Below, piece after piece: positions 7,877-16,208 of a stretch of DNA of 38,762 bases (within the stretch, counting starts at the first letter, position 1; each line of letters begins with the position of its first letter). The position numbers and the translations under genes were made by a program. The notes under the pieces are model-generated. The model was given only the letters and a program-made list of their open reading frames with translations, searched no databases and was not told where the DNA came from. Source of the DNA: Nostoc sp. LEGE 06077 (GTDB lineage: Bacteria > Cyanobacteriota > Cyanobacteriia > Cyanobacteriales > Nostocaceae); assembly GCF_015207705.1 (NCBI RefSeq), contig NZ_JADEWI010000064.1, positions 1 through 38,762 of the forward strand. The letters are read 5' to 3'.

Positions 7877-9019
7877 ATGACTTCTGATTTTGCGATCCCT
7901 AATCCAGAGTCAAATTCTGCACTTCCTGATGCAGAGTCTATCTCTCATCTATCTGATGTAGATGTAAATTCCCACGTTTCTCATATTGAGACGAATTCCA
8001 CCGTTTCTGAACCAGATCCTCATTCTGTCATTCCAGATACGGAGTTATCATCTGTTCTCCTTTATCTAAAATCTAATTCTCCACCTTTAGTGTTAAATCC
8101 AGAGTCTGTACCCCAAGAATTAGAGTCAAATTCTCCACTTCAGGATGTAGAGTTAAATTCTGCGCCTAGAGAATTGGAGTTAAATTTGGCTAAGGACTTA
8201 GAAACCAATGCTGAAGTACCCATTGCAGATGCGAGTCCTACTCTTTGGGATGTGACAGAAGCCGAAATAGACAATCGACTCAAAAATTTCCAAGTTCAGT
8301 TCAAAAATGAAGCAGGAAAACTGTTGGTCATCTTACCGACAGAATCTCAAGTACCAGCCTCCGAACTAGCTTGGTCTGATATTTGGCAACAGTTGAAGTT
8401 GCGCTTAAATGCAGGCGATCGCTTAAGGATACCAAATACACCAGTACATTTGATAGCCTATGACCGCTTGTTAGATAGCAGACAACTGCAAGATCTCGCC
8501 GACAGCTTTAGCGAAGTCCAACTCCAGCTAAAATCTGTCGCCACGAGTCGACGACAAACTGCGATCGCCGCTGTCACATCAGGATATTCTGTAGAACAAC
8601 TACAGCCACAAACCTCCCTCAGTTCCGAAGCTCAAGTAACTACAACAACCCAAGCAGATGCACTTTATTTGGAAATGACAGTCCGTTCAGGAGTCGAAAT
8701 TCGTCATCCCGGAACAGTAATTTTGCTAGGAGATGTCAATCCAGGTGGTATCGTAGTTGCAGAAGGAGATATTTTAGTCTGGGGGCGTTTACGTGGAATT
8801 GCTCATGCTGGCGCTGGGGGGAACCGCGAGTGCCTAATTATGGCTTTGCAAATGGAACCAACTCAATTGCGAATCGCCGATGCTGTAGCCAGAGCGCCTG
8901 AGAAGCTACCATCGCAATTTTCTCCCGAAGTGGCACATATCACGCCCCAAGGAATTCGCATCGCTAGGGCTACTGATTTTTCTAGAAATCAATTAGCTAG
9001 GATAAATCAAGTACCATAA
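7877..9019 (+). CDS. minC: Septum site-determining protein MinC with long repetitive N-terminal extension
   Basis: Inhibitor of FtsZ assembly that, with MinD and MinE, keeps the division ring at mid-cell. The C-terminal half has the MinC beta-helix domain: YLEMTVRSGVEIRHPGTVIL, LGDVNPGGIVVAEGDILVWG, RLRGIAHAGAGG and later ALQMEPTQLRIADAVAR. A middle domain (about 125-235) corresponds to MinC-N. The first roughly 120 residues are odd: a low-complexity, acidic Ser/Asn/Pro/Glu region built from decayed copies of a motif like ESNSxLPDxE. Cyanobacterial MinC proteins often have an N-terminal extension, but the repetitive nature here is striking. Start ATG 7877. minD follows after 45 bases and minE after another 28, so this is the first gene of an operon. 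Confidence 0.93.
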   Translation: MTSDFAIPNPESNSALPDAESISHLSDVDVNSHVSHIETNSTVSEPDPHSVIPDTELSSVLLYLKSNSPPLVLNPESVPQELESNSPLQDVELNSAPRELELNLAKDLETNAEVPIADASPTLWDVTEAEIDNRLKNFQVQFKNEAGKLLVILPTESQVPASELAWSDIWQQLKLRLNAGDRLRIPNTPVHLIAYDRLLDSRQLQDLADSFSEVQLQLKSVATSRRQTAIAAVTSGYSVEQLQPQTSLSSEAQVTTTTQADALYLEMTVRSGVEIRHPGTVILLGDVNPGGIVVAEGDILVWGRLRGIAHAGAGGNRECLIMALQMEPTQLRIADAVARAPEKLPSQFSPEVAHITPQGIRIARATDFSRNQLARINQVP

Positions 9020-9064
9020 ATAACTATTATAATTCCTGAACCCTCATCGCTCGCAACTCTGAAC

Positions 9065-9871
9065 ATGACTCGCATTATTGTGATTACCTCCGGTAAAGGA
9101 GGGGTGGGTAAAACTACAGTGTCAGCAAACCTAGGTATGGCCCTTGCTAAATTGGGTCGTCAAATTGCCTTGGTTGATGCAGATTTTGGTTTAAGAAATT
9201 TAGACTTGCTGTTAGGACTAGAAAACCGCATCGTCTATACAGCTGTAGAAGTTCTCTCTAGAGAGTGTCGGTTAGAACAAGCTTTAGTCAAAGACAAACG
9301 CCAAACTAACCTTGTACTTCTACCAGCAGCCCAAAATCGTTCCAAAGATGCAATCACCCCCGAACAAATGAAATTATTGGTGAATGCACTGGCGCAAAAA
9401 TATCAGTACGTAATTATTGATAGTCCAGCGGGGATCGAAAACGGATTTAAAAATGCGATCGCCCCAGCCAAAGAAGCCTTAATCGTCACTACTCCAGAAA
9501 TCTCCGCAGTTCGGGATGCAGATCGGGTAGTTGGGTTACTAGAAGCACAAGGGATTAAGCGTGTACACTTAATAATTAACCGCATCAGACCAGCAATGGT
9601 ACGGGCAAATGATATGATGTCTGTCCAAGATGTTCAGGAACTGCTTGCAATCCCTTTGATTGGCGTGATCCCTGACGATGAGCGTGTAATTGTCTCGACT
9701 AATCGCGGCGAACCCTTAGTATTAGGGGATACTCCCTCTTTAGCAGCCGTAGCTGTGGAAAATATTGCTCGGAGGTTGGAAGGAGAAACCGTCGAATTCT
9801 TGGATCTCGACGCACCCCCAGATAACATCTTCGCCCGTTTGCGTAAGTTGTTATGGACAAAGATTGTTTAA
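9065..9871 (+). CDS. minD: Septum site-determining ATPase MinD
   Basis: 268 residues, the normal MinD length. The deviant Walker A motif is GKGGVGKTT (residues 10-18), followed by the ParA/MinD blocks LVDADFGLRNLDLLLGLENR, YVIIDSPAGIENGF (Walker B region) and LIINRIRP. The C terminus ends in a basic-hydrophobic amphipathic helix (NIFARLRKLLWTKIV), the membrane-targeting sequence used in its ATP form. MinD recruits MinC to the membrane and is released by MinE. Middle gene of minC-minD-minE. All expected motifs are present. Confidence 0.96.
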   Translation: MTRIIVITSGKGGVGKTTVSANLGMALAKLGRQIALVDADFGLRNLDLLLGLENRIVYTAVEVLSRECRLEQALVKDKRQTNLVLLPAAQNRSKDAITPEQMKLLVNALAQKYQYVIIDSPAGIENGFKNAIAPAKEALIVTTPEISAVRDADRVVGLLEAQGIKRVHLIINRIRPAMVRANDMMSVQDVQELLAIPLIGVIPDDERVIVSTNRGEPLVLGDTPSLAAVAVENIARRLEGETVEFLDLDAPPDNIFARLRKLLWTKIV

Positions 9872-9899
9872 TGTTTCAGTCTCCTGATATCTATTAGCA

Positions 9900-10199
9900 A
9901 TGATCATTGAACTTATCGAACGACTTTTTTCTCGACCTCCTGAAAACAGTCGCAATCAAGTTAAACGTCGCCTACAAGTAGTCATAGCCCACGACCGCGC
10001 CGATCTAGATGCTCAGACGTTAGAAAAAATGCGTCAAGAAATTCTCGATATAGTCTGTCGCTACGTGGAAATCGAAACTGATGGCTTGGAATTTACTCTC
10101 GAAAGCAACCAAAGAACAACAGCTTTGATTGCTAATTTACCCATCCGGCGGGTGAAAGACTCGATGTCTCTCTTGGAAAGTAGTGATAAATCTCAGTAG
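9900..10199 (+). CDS. minE: Cell division topological specificity factor MinE
   Basis: 99 residues. It begins with a short hydrophobic membrane-binding segment ([12 protein letters not shown]). Next comes the MinD-activating stretch ([20 protein letters not shown]) and a C-terminal dimerisation part ([18 protein letters not shown] and beyond). It stimulates the MinD ATPase and drives displacement of MinCD from mid-cell. Last gene of the operon, 28 bases after minD. The tail [10 protein letters not shown] is slightly longer than in the E. coli protein and poorly structured, as is common in cyanobacteria. Confidence 0.93.
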   Translation: MIIELIERLFSRPPENSRNQVKRRLQVVIAHDRADLDAQTLEKMRQEILDIVCRYVEIETDGLEFTLESNQRTTALIANLPIRRVKDSMSLLESSDKSQ

Positions 10200-10452
10200 T
10201 TGACAAAATTACATTTTTTAATTAGTTAGTACTGAGATTCATCTCAATTACTGTAAATTTTTAGTGAGCAAAATTTATTTTTTAAATAAATTTATTTGCC
10301 ATGAGTTGAAGAAGAAGTCAGAATTCAGCAGCCAGAATCAAGAGTGTTGAGAATACAGATTATTATTATGCACTGAAGAGAGACTAGTAACAGATGTGCG
10401 CCCCTACTATCTATTTTGGGCAAACTAAACTAGCCAAGTACTCAGATAAGTC

Positions 10453-11097
10453 ATGATATCACTGCCATTTGCCAACAAAATATCTTTGAGCTTGTTAGTT
10501 TGCACTACTTTACTCACTACTTGCCAAGTATCTCAAGCATCTCAAGTATCCACGTCTCAAACATCAGGTGTAAAAGAAAGTAAAATTATTGGAGGTGCAA
10601 TTGATTGCGACAATGATGGACGACAAAATGACTCACGCATTGATGATGGTGGTGATGGTATTCCCGATAGATGTGTGATTGATACTTCTGCAAGTAAAAA
10701 ACAGGAAATTAAGACAGAAACTCCAAAAGAAATTTTTGATACGCTAATGCAAGCTTTAACAGAAATGACTGAAGGTTGCGATGAAGCAACAAAAATTAAA
10801 GCAGGTGTTAGTTATAGAATTTGTACTATTAACAATGAACCTGTCACCGCTTCGGAAGCACTGTTGGAAGTGGGCGATGGTGTAGGTTTCTGGTTTAAAA
10901 ATAACAAAGTTATAGCCATCAGATATTTTCACTCAGGAGAAACGTTGTTCTTCGACGATGAAGCATTAATTGCCAAATTTTCTAACGACGATGAACTACA
11001 AAGTGAATTTTCCCATGAAGAGCGTCGAGAGGCTGAGACTTTAGCAAAAAATGGCTACCAAACGATTTTTAAAGTTTTTGCAGAGAAAGCTAAATAA
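10453..11097 (+). CDS. Secreted acidic hypothetical protein
   Basis: 214 residues with an N-terminal signal-like sequence (NKISLSLLVCTTLLTTC then QVSQASQ). Cleavage after a SQA-type site is plausible; the LTTC could be read as a poor lipobox. The mature start is followed by an Asp/Gly-rich loop (DCDNDGRQNDSRIDDGGDGI then PDRC), reminiscent of calcium-binding loops. After a linker, the C-terminal part forms a small domain with two cysteines (EGCDEATKIKAGVSYRICTI). Family not recognised. It probably acts in the periplasm or outside the cell. It stands alone between minE and the convergent glnB. Confidence 0.65.
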   Translation: MISLPFANKISLSLLVCTTLLTTCQVSQASQVSTSQTSGVKESKIIGGAIDCDNDGRQNDSRIDDGGDGIPDRCVIDTSASKKQEIKTETPKEIFDTLMQALTEMTEGCDEATKIKAGVSYRICTINNEPVTASEALLEVGDGVGFWFKNNKVIAIRYFHSGETLFFDDEALIAKFSNDDELQSEFSHEERREAETLAKNGYQTIFKVFAEKAK

Positions 11098-11220
11098 TTT
11101 CTCAGGAAAATCAGATTGTGGAGTTTTCCTAGTACAGCACGGCGGAAATAAACAGACCATCGGGAATTGCGAAAAGGCTTGTGGTATCACTATTCTTTCT
11201 TTTGCCTTTTGCCTCCTCCA

Positions 11221-11270
11221 GAGTTCGCCACTTGCTTCAAGTCGGGCAACCCGCCCAACGCAGTGGCTCA
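11221..11270. repeat. Palindromic dispersed-type repeat
   Basis: A GC-rich island in an AT-rich gap. The outer arms GCCACTTGC and GCAGTGGC are near inverse complements, and the core CGGGCAACCCG is a tight hairpin. It is flanked on both sides by CTTTTGCC-type sequence, as if it had inserted into a short tandem repeat. Such palindromes are dispersed in Nostoc-type genomes. Copy number cannot be judged from one window. Confidence 0.5.
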
Positions 11271-11300
11271 CTTTTTACTTTTGCCTTGTTGTACTAGTAG

Positions 11301-11377
11301 GCGTTGCTGATTTTAGAGACGAAAAAATTTCTGAAAGTTAAACTCTCTGATGTTTTTCATCTCACTTTCAGCAACGC
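11301..11377. repeat. Short MITE-like inverted repeat element
   Basis: Perfect 10-bp terminal inverted repeats, GCGTTGCTGA (11301-11310) and TCAGCAACGC (11368-11377), flank a 57-base AT-rich core with no coding capacity. It sits between the secreted protein gene and glnB, which converge, so it may also work as a transcriptional barrier. Confidence 0.5.
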
Positions 11378-11426
11378 TGACTATTTTGCCAACAACAGAC
11401 GCGATCGCTCGCGCCTCTATTTAGCC

Positions 11427-11783
<357 letters not shown>

Positions 11784-12020
11784 TTAATAGGTTCGTTTAT
11801 CTATCTAACCAGATCAACCGTCTGACATTCTTACCAATAACGCGATTACAAAAACATAATGTAATAATTGCAACTTTTTTTAAAGTGTCTGGTTTTTGTC
11901 TATGCAGTTTTGGCATCACAGATTGATGACTGAAAGCGGCAAGAGAGAAATATACTTTATTTAACTTAAAAATAGAAAAATTCTACATTTAAGTATATTT
12001 TTTAACAATTTACAGCAAAA

Positions 12021-12626
12021 TTAGTTACTTTGATGTGCAAACAAGGGTCGCACAATTAAATATCCAGCACCAAAAGCAGTCAGCATCACTAACAAAATCG
12101 TAATTACTAACCCCCAACCATTCATTTCCTTCTTTTTTGCTTCCATTGAAGGATAATAATTAACAGCCTGTTCCTCGATGAAAATTGTTTCTGGAATCTG
12201 CGAACTGATTTCTACTACAGGTACAGGAAAATCTTGGCGGCGCTTGGCCTTGGGTGCTTCAGATTGACGCGGACGCGCTGACTGTGGACGCGGACGTGCT
12301 TCTTTTTTTGGCTGTTTGGGGATATTTTTAACTTCACCAGTAGGCCGGGGATGAGAGTGACTATCCTTACTCTCTGGACTACGGAAATCTACTAGCTTTT
12401 GCAAATTTGAGACAGACTGCAAGACTTTGGTAATTTCTTGGCGGAGAAATTGATTTTCTTGCACTAATTGTTGATTTTTGGCAGTGAGTGCATCTACTTT
12501 TGCCTGTGTCGCTTCTAACTCTGCTGCCAATTCCCGATATACATACAGTGGCACAGAGGACGGATGATTTGGAGAAGCGGGCCTTTTTGCAGAGTGGCTA
12601 TGAACAGCTGCTGTGGTTGTTCGCAT
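12021..12626 (-). CDS. Coiled-coil protein with C-terminal membrane anchor
   Basis: 201 residues. The N terminus is polar and low-complexity. A heptad-patterned segment at about 31-80 (ELAAELEATQAKVDALTAKN and onward) should form a coiled coil. A basic Pro/Arg/Lys-rich linker (about 88-130, KQPKKEARPRPQSARPRQSE) follows, then an acidic stretch and one membrane segment near the end (WGLVITILLVMLTAFGAGYL). This is the layout of a tail-anchored scaffold. I do not recognise a named family. Start ATG 12626. It follows glnB on the same strand at some distance, so it is probably a separate unit. Confidence 0.7.
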   Translation of the reverse strand: MRTTTAAVHSHSAKRPASPNHPSSVPLYVYRELAAELEATQAKVDALTAKNQQLVQENQFLRQEITKVLQSVSNLQKLVDFRSPESKDSHSHPRPTGEVKNIPKQPKKEARPRPQSARPRQSEAPKAKRRQDFPVPVVEISSQIPETIFIEEQAVNYYPSMEAKKKEMNGWGLVITILLVMLTAFGAGYLIVRPLFAHQSN

Positions 12627-12817
12627 CGGTGAATTGGTATCAAAAGTTAAGGTAATGGAATTTTACTAGAGATGCTATGAAAAATGGCTAGATCTGAAAC
12701 TATGCCCAAGAATAATAGATAAATGCTGAGATAGCAAAGATTTTGTTTGGTCGAGTTAATACCTAAAAATCGCCATAACAAGCAACTAACAACTTACAAT
12801 ATTCCACTAAGCACAGG

Positions 12818-13639
12818 TCAATTTCGTAACAAAGGAAAAAAGTGTCCTACCGGGCCTTGACCTTTGCCAATACTGAGTGAATAAGCCAGAGCAGTTGTAA
12901 CATAGTCTTTTGCTTGTTTGACAGATGTTAACAAATCCTTGCCCATTGCCAGATTAGCAGCGATCGCAGCTGATAATGTACAACCTGTACCGTGGGTATT
13001 TTGCGTGTCTACTTGCTGTGTTGTCAAGATTTCGCAGCGATCGCCATCAAACCAGATATCCACACCACGAGCATTTCCCTCCATCCCACCACCTTTGACT
13101 AAAACAGTCTTTGCCTTTAAGTTGCGATGAATAATTTGGGCTGCCTCCCTCATATCATCCAGAGAATTAATCGGCAAACCACTTAAAATCTGTGCTTCAT
13201 AGCGGTTAGGGGTGATAATCGCCGCTTGGGAAATTAACTGCTGGCATAGCGTCTTAATGGCATCATCATCAATTAACTGTGCGCCTGTGCGTGATACCAT
13301 CACCGGATCAACCACTAAATTATTTATTTCTAAAGCCTCAACTTGCTGGGCAACCGCTGCGATAATTTCTCGATTCAGCAACATTCCCGTTTTTGCTGCT
13401 TGTACGCCAATATCCTCCACAACCGCTTGTATTTGGGCTGTAACTGCCTCTGATGGCATAGCATCAACTCGGACTACTCCCAAGGTATTTTGTGCCGTCA
13501 CGCAGGTTACAGCGCTAGTACCGTGGACACAGTGAAAAGCAAAGGTGCGTAAATCAGCTTGTATTCCCGCACCACCGCCACTATCAGAACCAGCAATAGT
13601 TAAAGCCACAGGTATTTTCGATGTTGTTTCAGCATTCAT
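12818..13639 (-). CDS. thiD: Hydroxymethylpyrimidine/phosphomethylpyrimidine kinase
   Basis: 273 residues, normal for ThiD. The ribokinase-fold signature opens with ALTIAGSDSGGGAGIQADLR and is followed by GTSAVTCVTAQNT, VVDPVMVSRTGAQLIDDDAI and ITPNRYEAQILSG. The anion-hole/catalytic motif near the end reads NTHGTGCTLSAAIAANLA. It phosphorylates HMP and HMP-P in thiamine pyrophosphate synthesis. Start ATG 13639. The gene stands alone on the minus strand with no other thi gene near, and I see no TPP riboswitch upstream. A MITE-like element lies just before it. Confidence 0.94.
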   Translation of the reverse strand: MNAETTSKIPVALTIAGSDSGGGAGIQADLRTFAFHCVHGTSAVTCVTAQNTLGVVRVDAMPSEAVTAQIQAVVEDIGVQAAKTGMLLNREIIAAVAQQVEALEINNLVVDPVMVSRTGAQLIDDDAIKTLCQQLISQAAIITPNRYEAQILSGLPINSLDDMREAAQIIHRNLKAKTVLVKGGGMEGNARGVDIWFDGDRCEILTTQQVDTQNTHGTGCTLSAAIAANLAMGKDLLTSVKQAKDYVTTALAYSLSIGKGQGPVGHFFPLLRN

Positions 13640-13662
13640 AAGGGAGTGGGGAAAATAAAGTA

Positions 13663-13692
13663 TGAAGTTTGAAGTCTGAAGTCTGAAATTTC
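13663..13692. repeat. Heptamer tandem repeat GAAGTCT
   Basis: Four consecutive 7-base units (GAAGTTT, GAAGTCT, GAAGTCT, GAAATTT) lie immediately upstream of thiD. Heptamer short tandem repeats of this kind are common in Nostocales. Confidence 0.6.
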
Positions 13693-13729
13693 ATCCTTTA
13701 GCCTTCGGCCTGTTGACTAATGACTATAT

Positions 13730-13816
13730 GACTTACGCAATAACTCTCTCAAACTCTTATAACTTTGTGTCCTTTGCGTCCTTTGCGGTTTGTTTCTTCA
13801 TAATTTTGCGTAAGTC
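13730..13816. repeat. 87-bp MITE-like element with GACTTACGCAA ends
   Basis: Perfect 11-bp terminal inverted repeats, GACTTACGCAA at 13730-13740 and TTGCGTAAGTC at 13806-13816, bracket an AT-rich core. The core contains a tandem GTCCTTTGC, GTCCTTTGC. The element is non-coding and lies between the 3' end of the lipoprotein gene and thiD upstream DNA. It looks like a non-autonomous mobile repeat. Confidence 0.65.
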
Positions 13817-13821
13817 CTAGA

Positions 13822-15417
13822 CTATTGACCCTTCAACAAAGGATTTGGTTGAGGGTTTTGAGGTCTTGTTTGCGGCACAACTGTAAGATAAGGTTGCAGT
13901 TTTTCGGAGTCAACCCAACCAGAGTAATATTTTACGCTGGTGGACTTGGGAGAAATATCAACTAACTCTAAATCACCGCGCATTGCCTGCCAACTCATCG
14001 GTAATTCTGGTTTAAATTCTCCAGAACCGATACCTTGAGGGCCACCACCAACTAGATTTAAGGAAACTTCATCTAAGGTACGGACAAATTTTTGTCCATT
14101 CCAATGCCATTCAAAACCAGGCCATTCAATAGGTGGTTTTCCTGTCGGTAAAGAACGTCCAAATTCATACTTACTCGCACCTTCATTGAGTTTCGTGGTG
14201 AAGCCTTGAGGATATGTCACCTCATAACGTCCCTTATTGGTTTGGAAATTCACCGGACTCCACCACAGCACTTCTACAGTATTTTTCCCAGGCAAAGATA
14301 CCGCTGGCTTTTGATTAGTTGATGCACTGTAAAGTGGTAATTTTTCTGGCAGTTTAGCCATTGCCGTAAAGCGCCAACAAGTCCAACTTTCTGGGTTATC
14401 AGCTGCTTGCCATTTCACTTGGCACACTCCGTTGGCGCTACTCACCCAAAGTCTGTCATTTTCCAATCTGAGTTTGTCAGGAATTGCCCCAACTAACGGG
14501 CTGTTGTGTGTTGTGTAAGTACTTAAAGAACCATCAGGGCGGTAAGCAACTAATCCTTTAGCGGGAATGTAGAGATTTCCTTCACCACCTAAATTAGTAC
14601 CCATCCAGAAAGTAGGACTATTCACATCGCCTGTAATGGCTAAATCTGTAATTTGTGTAAACCCAAGTGCCTCTGGTTGAATTAGGCTAAATTTAGCAGT
14701 TTTGGGGTCATAACTCATGATGGTGGCAATACCATTGTTACCTTCACCTTGTTCAAATGCGATCGCCCACCAAATCTTTTCTCCATAAACTAAGCTAGAT
14801 GTTACCCTCGGCACACCCAACTGATTTCCTTCAGCGGAAAATCCAGCTTTCACTGCTGCATTCTGTAAATCTTTGAGAGTGTACACCGTTTGCCGCTGAG
14901 GATTTTTACTATTAGGTGTAATTAGTTCAAAAACAATTTTATCTTTGGTTGGATCTGGTACTTCTGGTCTGGAGATATTATTATCTGCGCTTAAAGAATA
15001 CTTTGGCTCTTGTACGACACGATATTGATAGGTTTGACCCTGAAAATTAATATTCTTGAACTTGGGATTTACCCAATCCTGTGCCAAGGCTGTATAGTTA
15101 GTTGGTGGCTGTAAATCCTTGGGTAAAGTTCCTGTTTGTACTGTCCAAGTATTATTAGCCCGGCAGAAGACAAAATCCTGTTTTAGAGTTTGAAATCTCA
15201 AAGTTTCATCATCCGCTACGATATTGCGAATATGCCAATCAAACCTTTCATAAAAACCTTCGTTTTTATTTGGTAATGGTAAAGTAACAACTGCGGCTTT
15301 TGGACAGTTTTCTACCTTTGCTTTTACTGTGTTGCTTGCCTGAGAAATGCCATCAATACTAGAATTACAAGCACTAACAAGTAGCAATACACCCAAAACA
15401 GCAATATTTTTTTGCAT
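13822..15417 (-). CDS. Large putative lipoprotein of unknown function
   Basis: About 531 residues. The N terminus is a lipoprotein signal peptide (IAVLGVLLLVSAC, lipobox VSAC), so the mature protein should be lipid-anchored in the periplasm or outer envelope. The body is rich in Trp, Gly and Pro, with repeated beta-strand patterns (LWVSSANGVCQVKWQAAD, FWMGTNLGGEGNLYIPAKGL) suggesting a beta-propeller-like or sensor-like fold. This is inference; I do not recognise a named family. Start: ATG 15417 (MQKNIAVLG); the frame also opens at TTG 15423. It ends only 6 bases from a MITE-like repeat. The next upstream gene on the same strand is 210 bases away. Confidence 0.7.
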   Translation of the reverse strand: MQKNIAVLGVLLLVSACNSSIDGISQASNTVKAKVENCPKAAVVTLPLPNKNEGFYERFDWHIRNIVADDETLRFQTLKQDFVFCRANNTWTVQTGTLPKDLQPPTNYTALAQDWVNPKFKNINFQGQTYQYRVVQEPKYSLSADNNISRPEVPDPTKDKIVFELITPNSKNPQRQTVYTLKDLQNAAVKAGFSAEGNQLGVPRVTSSLVYGEKIWWAIAFEQGEGNNGIATIMSYDPKTAKFSLIQPEALGFTQITDLAITGDVNSPTFWMGTNLGGEGNLYIPAKGLVAYRPDGSLSTYTTHNSPLVGAIPDKLRLENDRLWVSSANGVCQVKWQAADNPESWTCWRFTAMAKLPEKLPLYSASTNQKPAVSLPGKNTVEVLWWSPVNFQTNKGRYEVTYPQGFTTKLNEGASKYEFGRSLPTGKPPIEWPGFEWHWNGQKFVRTLDEVSLNLVGGGPQGIGSGEFKPELPMSWQAMRGDLELVDISPKSTSVKYYSGWVDSEKLQPYLTVVPQTRPQNPQPNPLLKGQ

Positions 15418-15632
15418 GATCAATTCTCATCTATTAACAAAAATTTATTGATTTTTCATTTCTGATATTCACTACAGTCTGTAGAGCTAATATTTCTGAA
15501 TTTTTAGAGTAAATATATATATTGATTTAAATAATATTTATTTGGATAAAGTCTGAGAAAATTAGATTCCCTATTTTTTCCAGAAATAGAGAATCTAATG
15601 TTTCTTAACTCCTAAATCTACCTAGCAATTTC

Positions 15633-16088
15633 CTATAATTGTGGACTGCTTGATGAGGGAGTTTGTTCCCCGTGTAAATTTTGTAATGCACCTTGTAAAT
15701 ACTCAGCCCATTTCACAGCTAAAGGGATTTCTGTACAAGGTACACGGATAGAATTAGCGGATTCAGCAATAACAAACTCTAACTCAATATCACGACCTTT
15801 TGTTGGAGGAGTTTCTATATTGACAATTTTGCTATCTACCAAAAGATGAATTTCTCTGACATCAAGCAAAGAAAAAGTTTCTAAGTTAATTATCCCTTTT
15901 GGTGTGGGTTTACCCCAAGTAAGATTGTTGTCTTTTTGACCTAATACGGCATAAATATCATATTTGGCGCGTTCAAATTGTCCTGCCCAAATCTTATAAG
16001 CCTCGACTTTTTGATATTCTTTTGAGCCTTGCCAAGCCAACCAAAAAAACGCTATCAACAAAGGCAACCATAAAAGACCACGTTCCAT
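15633..16088 (-). CDS. Membrane-anchored hypothetical protein, 151 aa
   Basis: It starts with a single hydrophobic segment (LLWLPLLIAFFWLAWQG), serving as an uncleaved anchor or signal. A soluble domain of about 110 residues (WGKPTPKGIINLETFSLLDV, then DIELEFVIAESANSIRVP) and a Ser-rich end follow. Family not recognised. It is divergent from the subtilase gene, so the 120-base gap 16089-16208 should hold two promoters. Start ATG 16088. Confidence 0.65.
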   Translation of the reverse strand: MERGLLWLPLLIAFFWLAWQGSKEYQKVEAYKIWAGQFERAKYDIYAVLGQKDNNLTWGKPTPKGIINLETFSLLDVREIHLLVDSKIVNIETPPTKGRDIELEFVIAESANSIRVPCTEIPLAVKWAEYLQGALQNLHGEQTPSSSSPQL

Positions 16089-16208
16089 CGTTTAAACAAT
16101 CCTGAGTCGTAAGTGAAAGTTTAACTAACTAAAGTGACAATTACACCAATGAGGGATGCAGATAAGTTATGTTAGTGAGCAAACTGGCAAAAGCGGTGAC
16201 GAGTTAAT

